64,000 nucleotides of DNA from Acidimicrobiaceae bacterium (lineage in GTDB: Bacteria > Actinomycetota > Acidimicrobiia > Acidimicrobiales > RAAP-2): the NCBI GenBank assembly GCA_003155135.1, contig PMFN01000030.1, forward strand, positions 86,476-150,475, given 5' to 3'. Positions 60,403-64,000 of this stretch are shown one piece after another. Both the position numbers and the translations under genes were made by a program. Position 1 is the first letter of the stretch, and every line of letters begins with the position of its first letter. Below the pieces are notes generated by a model, which saw nothing but the letters and a program-made list of their open reading frames with translations, made no database searches and had not been told where the DNA came from.

Positions 60403-60870
60403 CTACGTGAAGATGATCTCACCACCGGCGGCCATGGCGAAGAACTCCCCGACGGTGATGATGTCCATGACCTGGTCGATCAGGTCCTCTTCGCCTAGCT
60501 CGAACAGGTCCGTCGACGCCTTGCACGCGTAGATGCCCGCCCCCGTGTCTGCAATCATCTCGACGAACTCGGGGATTGGGGGAATGTCGAGCTTCTCCAT
60601 CTTCTTCTCGAGGTAGTGGGTCATCACCGACGACATGCCGGGTAAGCCTCCGGCGATCGTGGCAAGGTGCAGCCCGGGATTGCCGACGGTGGCCACCTTG
60701 ATGTGGTCGATTGTCGAGCGATGGATGACATCAAGTCCGAAGAACGTGAAGAACAGATTGGCTTCGATCCCTTCGGCGCGGGCACCGTTGGCCATGATGA
60801 GCGCGGGATACACGCCCTCCAGTGAGCCCTTGGAGACGATGATCGATACCTTTTCGATCGGATCACTCAT
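60403..60870 (-). CDS. DsrE family sulfur-carrier protein (DsrE2-like)
   Basis: This 155-residue protein of the DsrE/F-like fold has IIVSKGSLEGVYPALIMANG at the start, NLFFTFFGLDVIHR in the core and Cys116 in GIYACKASTDLF, the conserved sulfur-carrying site of DsrE2. Such proteins hand sulfur from rhodanese or SQR to TusE/DsrC. It lies 39 bp behind the TusE-like gene, in an operon with the second SQR. Confidence 0.88.
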   Translation of the reverse strand: MSDPIEKVSIIVSKGSLEGVYPALIMANGARAEGIEANLFFTFFGLDVIHRSTIDHIKVATVGNPGLHLATIAGGLPGMSSVMTHYLEKKMEKLDIPPIPEFVEMIADTGAGIYACKASTDLFELGEEDLIDQVMDIITVGEFFAMAAGGEIIFT

Positions 60871-60908
60871 GGGGTACCTTTCTGTTCGATCGGATGCCGC
60901 TGGCCCGC

Positions 60909-61226
60909 CTAGATGCAGCCACGCGGCTTGGGAATTCCGGCGATCTTGGCAGCTGTCTTGGCTGGACCCTTCGGAAACAGCTGGTAGAGCTCCTTGATCG
61001 AGACGCCAGAGGTCTTGCCGAGGACCCGAACGGTCGGGCCGCTTCCCTTCTCTATGTACTCGGCCCGCATGAACTTGATGACCTGCCAGTGGTGCTCGGT
61101 AAGCACGTCGATGCCCTGTGCCTTGGCGATCTCCGGTGCCATGGCTTCGGTCCACTTGCCCGGGTCCTCGAAGAAGCCCTCATCGTTGACCTCAACTGTT
61201 GTGCCGCCATAGATGGCGCTGGACAT
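60909..61226 (-). CDS. TusE/DsrC family sulfur relay protein
   Basis: This 105-residue protein has DEGFFEDPGKWTEAMAPEIA at the N-terminus and ends in GIPKPRGCI. The penultimate Cys104 is CysA of the DsrC family. The second Cys of true DsrC (CysB, 11 residues earlier) is Ala93, so it is the TusE-like or single-Cys type. It accepts sulfur from DsrE-like carriers. It lies 41 bp after the SQR-like gene. No dsrAB or heterodisulfide reductase genes are in the window. Confidence 0.9.
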   Translation of the reverse strand: MSSAIYGGTTVEVNDEGFFEDPGKWTEAMAPEIAKAQGIDVLTEHHWQVIKFMRAEYIEKGSGPTVRVLGKTSGVSIKELYQLFPKGPAKTAAKIAGIPKPRGCI

Positions 61227-61267
61227 GGTCGGCTCCTTTGCCGTTGATCCGATGGATGGTGCTGGGG

Positions 61268-62512
61268 TCATGGGACGCTCTGGATGTGCTTGCCCTGGGT
61301 GGGCATTGCAGTACCGACGCCGGGAAGGTCATGGCCCGGCAGGAGGCTGTGCCAATAGAGCGGTTGGAACATCAGCTTGCCCAGGTGGTTGAGTCGAGAC
61401 TCCTTGAGCAACGGCAAACCGACCGAGGTGGGGAAGTGCCCGGGCAACGGCTCCGTGTCGTAGTTGAAGTCGATGAGCAGTGCCTTGCCGAACCCGGTCT
61501 CGATGAAGCAGTTGGTATGCCCGTCAAAACTCCCGTCGAGCGGCTCGCCTGCCAGGAAGCGCCTGACGTTCTCGACCAGGATCTCCCCCTCGAAATGAGT
61601 GACCGAGCCTGCTTTGGACGTCGGCACGCCGGCAGCATCGCCGATGGCGAAGACGTTCGGCTTGGCCATCGACTGCAGCGTGTGCTCATCCACCGGTACG
61701 AAGCCCAACTCATCACCGAGGCCGGGAGACCTTGCCACGTAGCTGGCCCCCCCGTGAAGTGGCACGACCACGGCCAGGTCGAAGCCGACCTCGCGTCCGT
61801 CATAGGAGATCAGGCGCCCTGCAGATCCGTCCACCTCGCCCGTATTGAATTCGGTCACCAGGGCAACGCCCTTCTCCTCAAGCAACCCGGCCAGAGCTTT
61901 CGCCGCCACCGGCTTGGTGAAGGCGCCGTCGAGCGGGGTGACGTACGTCAGTTCCACCCGATCGCGAATGCCGACCCGCTGGAAGAACCAGTCGGCCAGA
62001 AAACAGAATTCCAGGGGGGCAACCGGGCACTTGATGGGCATATCGACCACGTTGACCACCAGCCGGCCTCCGTCGAATCCCTCGAGTGCATCATGGAGCG
62101 CCGCCGCTCCCCCGACGTCGTAGAAGGTGAAGACCTTCTCCATCCACCCAGGCCCGGTGAGTCCCTCGGTTTCCTCTTCGACCAGGACAGAGCCGGATGC
62201 GACGACCAGGGCGTCGTAGCTCAGTTCGGTGCCGTCTCCCAGATGCACGATGTCCGACTGGATGTCGACGCGCTCAACTGGGACCAGGCGGAACTCGATT
62301 CCCTTGTGGAGTTGGTGCCGCCGAGAACGGACGATCTCGGTGCTGTGCGTCAACCCGAACGGCACGAAGAGCAATCCCGGCTGGTAGACGTGATCGTCGT
62401 TCTGATCGACGACCACGATCTCGACGTCGTTGCCGGGACAGAGACGCCGCAGCCTGTTGGCGCTGAGCGTCCCGCCCGTCCCCCCGCCGAGGATCACGAT
62501 CCGCTTGGCCAT
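61268..62512 (-). CDS. Sulfide:quinone oxidoreductase-like flavoprotein (copy 2)
   Basis: This FAD enzyme of 414 residues differs clearly from copy 1. RIVILGGGTGGTLSANRLRR binds FAD, and the NVFAIGDAAGVPTSK segment closes it. Cys162 in PIKCPVAPLEF and Cys335 in TNCFIETGFGK are the likely redox cysteines, with Cys170 nearby. The C-terminal segment WHSLLPGHDLPG is membrane-facing. ATG 62512 was chosen for its N-terminal FAD loop. It leads an operon SQR-TusE-DsrE, suggesting that sulfide sulfur is passed to a carrier relay. Confidence 0.87.
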   Translation of the reverse strand: MAKRIVILGGGTGGTLSANRLRRLCPGNDVEIVVVDQNDDHVYQPGLLFVPFGLTHSTEIVRSRRHQLHKGIEFRLVPVERVDIQSDIVHLGDGTELSYDALVVASGSVLVEEETEGLTGPGWMEKVFTFYDVGGAAALHDALEGFDGGRLVVNVVDMPIKCPVAPLEFCFLADWFFQRVGIRDRVELTYVTPLDGAFTKPVAAKALAGLLEEKGVALVTEFNTGEVDGSAGRLISYDGREVGFDLAVVVPLHGGASYVARSPGLGDELGFVPVDEHTLQSMAKPNVFAIGDAAGVPTSKAGSVTHFEGEILVENVRRFLAGEPLDGSFDGHTNCFIETGFGKALLIDFNYDTEPLPGHFPTSVGLPLLKESRLNHLGKLMFQPLYWHSLLPGHDLPGVGTAMPTQGKHIQSVP

Positions 62513-63072
62513 GATCCCATCCTGGGTCACGTAACACAGCGCCAACAGGGTCATTCGTCCCCACTCCGGTCGGCTCGGTGACGGCACCGGCCACTGTTCA
62601 GAGGCTGCCGGCACGTCCCGCAGGCGCCCTCGGGCGGCGACCAGTGGCTTCCGAAGCTGCCGCCACGGATATCACCATTCAGTGGCGTTCCGACGCGGAC
62701 CCGGCGACCGCCGCCTGGGAGAGGGGGTCGTCCCTCTGCATTACTGACCGGCCCCGAACGCCCGTCGCGACCTGAGGGTTGAAGGAGCGCTCCCACCATG
62801 CACGCCGAATACGGGCGCCGAGGCGATCTGCCTGGGCACCAGCCCCGATCCACCGCCTTGAGCCGGACGGACGCCCCTGACTGTGGCAGTTTTGTCGACG
62901 TGCCCTGCCCAGTTCTGTCGACACTCCTGAGCTGGTGGGCTATCGACGGAACGCCGGTGAACTGGGCCCACGGTGACCAGGCCGAGACCATTCCCCACGC
63001 CATTCGGATGGGATTCTCGGCACCCAAAGGTCAGAGGGGGGGCCTGCTACCTCCTGCTGGGTCCGCCCCCGG
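62513..63072. other. Gene-free stretch with a short direct repeat
   Basis: About 560 bases carry no intact gene I can support. CAGTTTTGTCGACGT (62887-62901) is repeated as CAGTTCTGTCGACAC (62910-62924) with a 23-bp period, which could be a remnant of a mobile-element end, or chance. Confidence 0.4.
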
Positions 63073-63996
63073 CTACTCCAACTCGTCATCGGCCGGGGCA
63101 CTCGTCAGGAGCTTCCGCCAACGCTCTTCGGGCACGTGGGCCGGCTTGGTCGACTTGAGGAAGTCCTCGAGGACGGCCAAAAATCGGTCGGCGTCCCGCC
63201 ATGGCAGAAAGTGCCCGGCGCCTTCGAGGATTTCGAGCCGTGCGCCGGGGATGGCCTCGGCGGCCCGGTAGGCGTGGGCCACGGGGATGATGCGGTCGTG
63301 ATCACCCCAGACGATGAGGGTCGGAACTGCCGAAGCCAGGTAGAGCCGGTCGTGGGCACTGACCCGCTGACCGGCGACGTCGATCACAGAGCGCACCGTG
63401 TTCACGAACGCCATCTGTGCATGCCGGTCGGTCAGGGTGGTGTAGCTGCGCCACACCTCGGTCAGGTTGACGCCCGGGTGCCAGCCCACACGCTTGGCCA
63501 CTGTGCCGGGCCACTCAGCTGCCTCGCGGATCCGCGGGTGAAGCAGCAGGGGGAGCACGTACTCGGCCCCGGGCAGGGTCACTGCCTTTAGCAGCGGGCT
63601 GACTTCCTTGCCAAGCCCACCGGAGGCGACGAGTACCAACCGCTCAGCCCACTCCGGAAACTGATAAGCGAACTGCATGGCGACACCACCACCGAGGGAA
63701 TGGCCGACCAGGGTGACCCGCTCCTTCTCCAGCACGGTGAGCAAGTCTCGGATCCCGCTCGCATAGGCGCCCAACGAGTAGTCGCCACGGGGCTTGGCCG
63801 ACTGCCCGTGCCCGAGCAGGTCGGGGGCGATCACCGTGTAGTGCTCGGCCAGGGCGGGCATCACCGCCCGCCAAGTCGTCGAACTTCCGGCGATCCCGTG
63901 GATCAGCAGAACGGTCGGTCCTTCGCCGGCCATCCGGTAGCTGACGTCGTGTCCATGAATCCGCACCGTGCGTGAATGGAACAGACTGGCTTTCAC
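63073..63996 (-). CDS. Alpha/beta-fold hydrolase
   Basis: This serine hydrolase has 307 residues. VLLIHGIAGSSTTWRAV is the oxyanion loop, LVGHSLGGGVAMQFA holds the Ser nucleophile, VWGDHDRIIP the acid, and GAGHFLPW the His. The closest branch is the haloalkane dehalogenase/epoxide hydrolase-like lipases with a helical cap. Its ATG lies at the window edge, so an upstream start cannot be excluded. It follows no sulfur gene and may be unrelated. Confidence 0.85.
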   Translation of the reverse strand: MKASLFHSRTVRIHGHDVSYRMAGEGPTVLLIHGIAGSSTTWRAVMPALAEHYTVIAPDLLGHGQSAKPRGDYSLGAYASGIRDLLTVLEKERVTLVGHSLGGGVAMQFAYQFPEWAERLVLVASGGLGKEVSPLLKAVTLPGAEYVLPLLLHPRIREAAEWPGTVAKRVGWHPGVNLTEVWRSYTTLTDRHAQMAFVNTVRSVIDVAGQRVSAHDRLYLASAVPTLIVWGDHDRIIPVAHAYRAAEAIPGARLEILEGAGHFLPWRDADRFLAVLEDFLKSTKPAHVPEERWRKLLTSAPADDELE

Positions 63997-64000
63997 GGCT

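Noticed and set aside
62798..63271. Forward frame of 157 codons overlapping the gap and the last gene
   Set aside because: No motif, and its second half is antisense to a clear hydrolase.
1..64000. tRNA, rRNA and CRISPR arrays
   Set aside because: No TPsiC-like GTTCGAATCC sequence, rRNA core or regularly spaced repeat was found by reading.

Overview
The window is high-GC, gene-dense DNA from an actinobacterium. Lineage-typical signs are GTGA/ATGA start-stop overlaps, many GTG starts, a UvrD helicase with a C-terminal HRDC domain, a PASTA-less Ser/Thr kinase, F420-type LLM oxidoreductase, a mycothiol-associated DinB-fold protein (TIGR03084 type), and an acyl-CoA carboxylase/AtuA operon. An Acidimicrobiia-like organism would fit, but the sequence alone does not prove it. 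No rRNA, tRNA or CRISPR array was seen.

Region 1 (1-38 kb) is ordinary chromosome of very high GC. It holds an efflux transporter with its TetR regulator, a two-gene ABC-2 exporter, a GT39-type membrane glycosyltransferase, two DUF2252 proteins, a beta-helix lipoprotein next to an EfeO/EfeB-like pair, a beta-carbonic anhydrase, an AidB-like acyl-CoA dehydrogenase, a K+ channel with RCK domain, a UvrD-like helicase and a Ser/Thr kinase. A tightly overlapping catabolic operon (25.35-32.98 kb) encodes acyl-CoA carboxylase beta, biotin carboxylase/BCCP, AtuA, a TetR regulator, a TIGR03084 protein and enoyl-CoA hydratase, with a nitronate monooxygenase divergent from it. It starts from a promoter that looks leaderless and carries a palindrome between -35 and -10.

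Region 2 (about 38-63 kb) is visibly less GC-rich, has longer gaps and several decayed genes, and looks like accessory or acquired DNA. It contains an unusual patatin-like phospholipase with a large membrane insert, followed by a membrane partner, and then what appears to be a sulfide/persulfide (reactive sulfur) island. The island holds a CoA-disulfide-reductase/rhodanese fusion, a small Cys-rich protein, thioredoxin, two CsoR-superfamily regulators of the CstR (persulfide-sensing) type, two sulfide:quinone oxidoreductase-like flavoproteins, DsrE2 and TusE/DsrC-like sulfur carriers, a YeiH-type exporter with a divergent LysR regulator, two DUF2892 membrane proteins, two methyltransferases, a PIG-L deacetylase and an MMPL transporter.

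The most striking feature is a recurring palindrome, ATACCC-N4-GGGTAT. Six copies, perfect or near-perfect, occur between 46.0 and 59.45 kb. All lie upstream of these genes, and in at least two cases the palindrome fills the -35/-10 spacer. This ties five transcription units into one probable CstR regulon. Pseudogenes of a DUF302 protein and of a DsbA/FrnE-like thiol isomerase, and a 250-bp duplicated fragment of the CoA-disulfide reductase operon, show that the island has been rearranged and is partly eroding.
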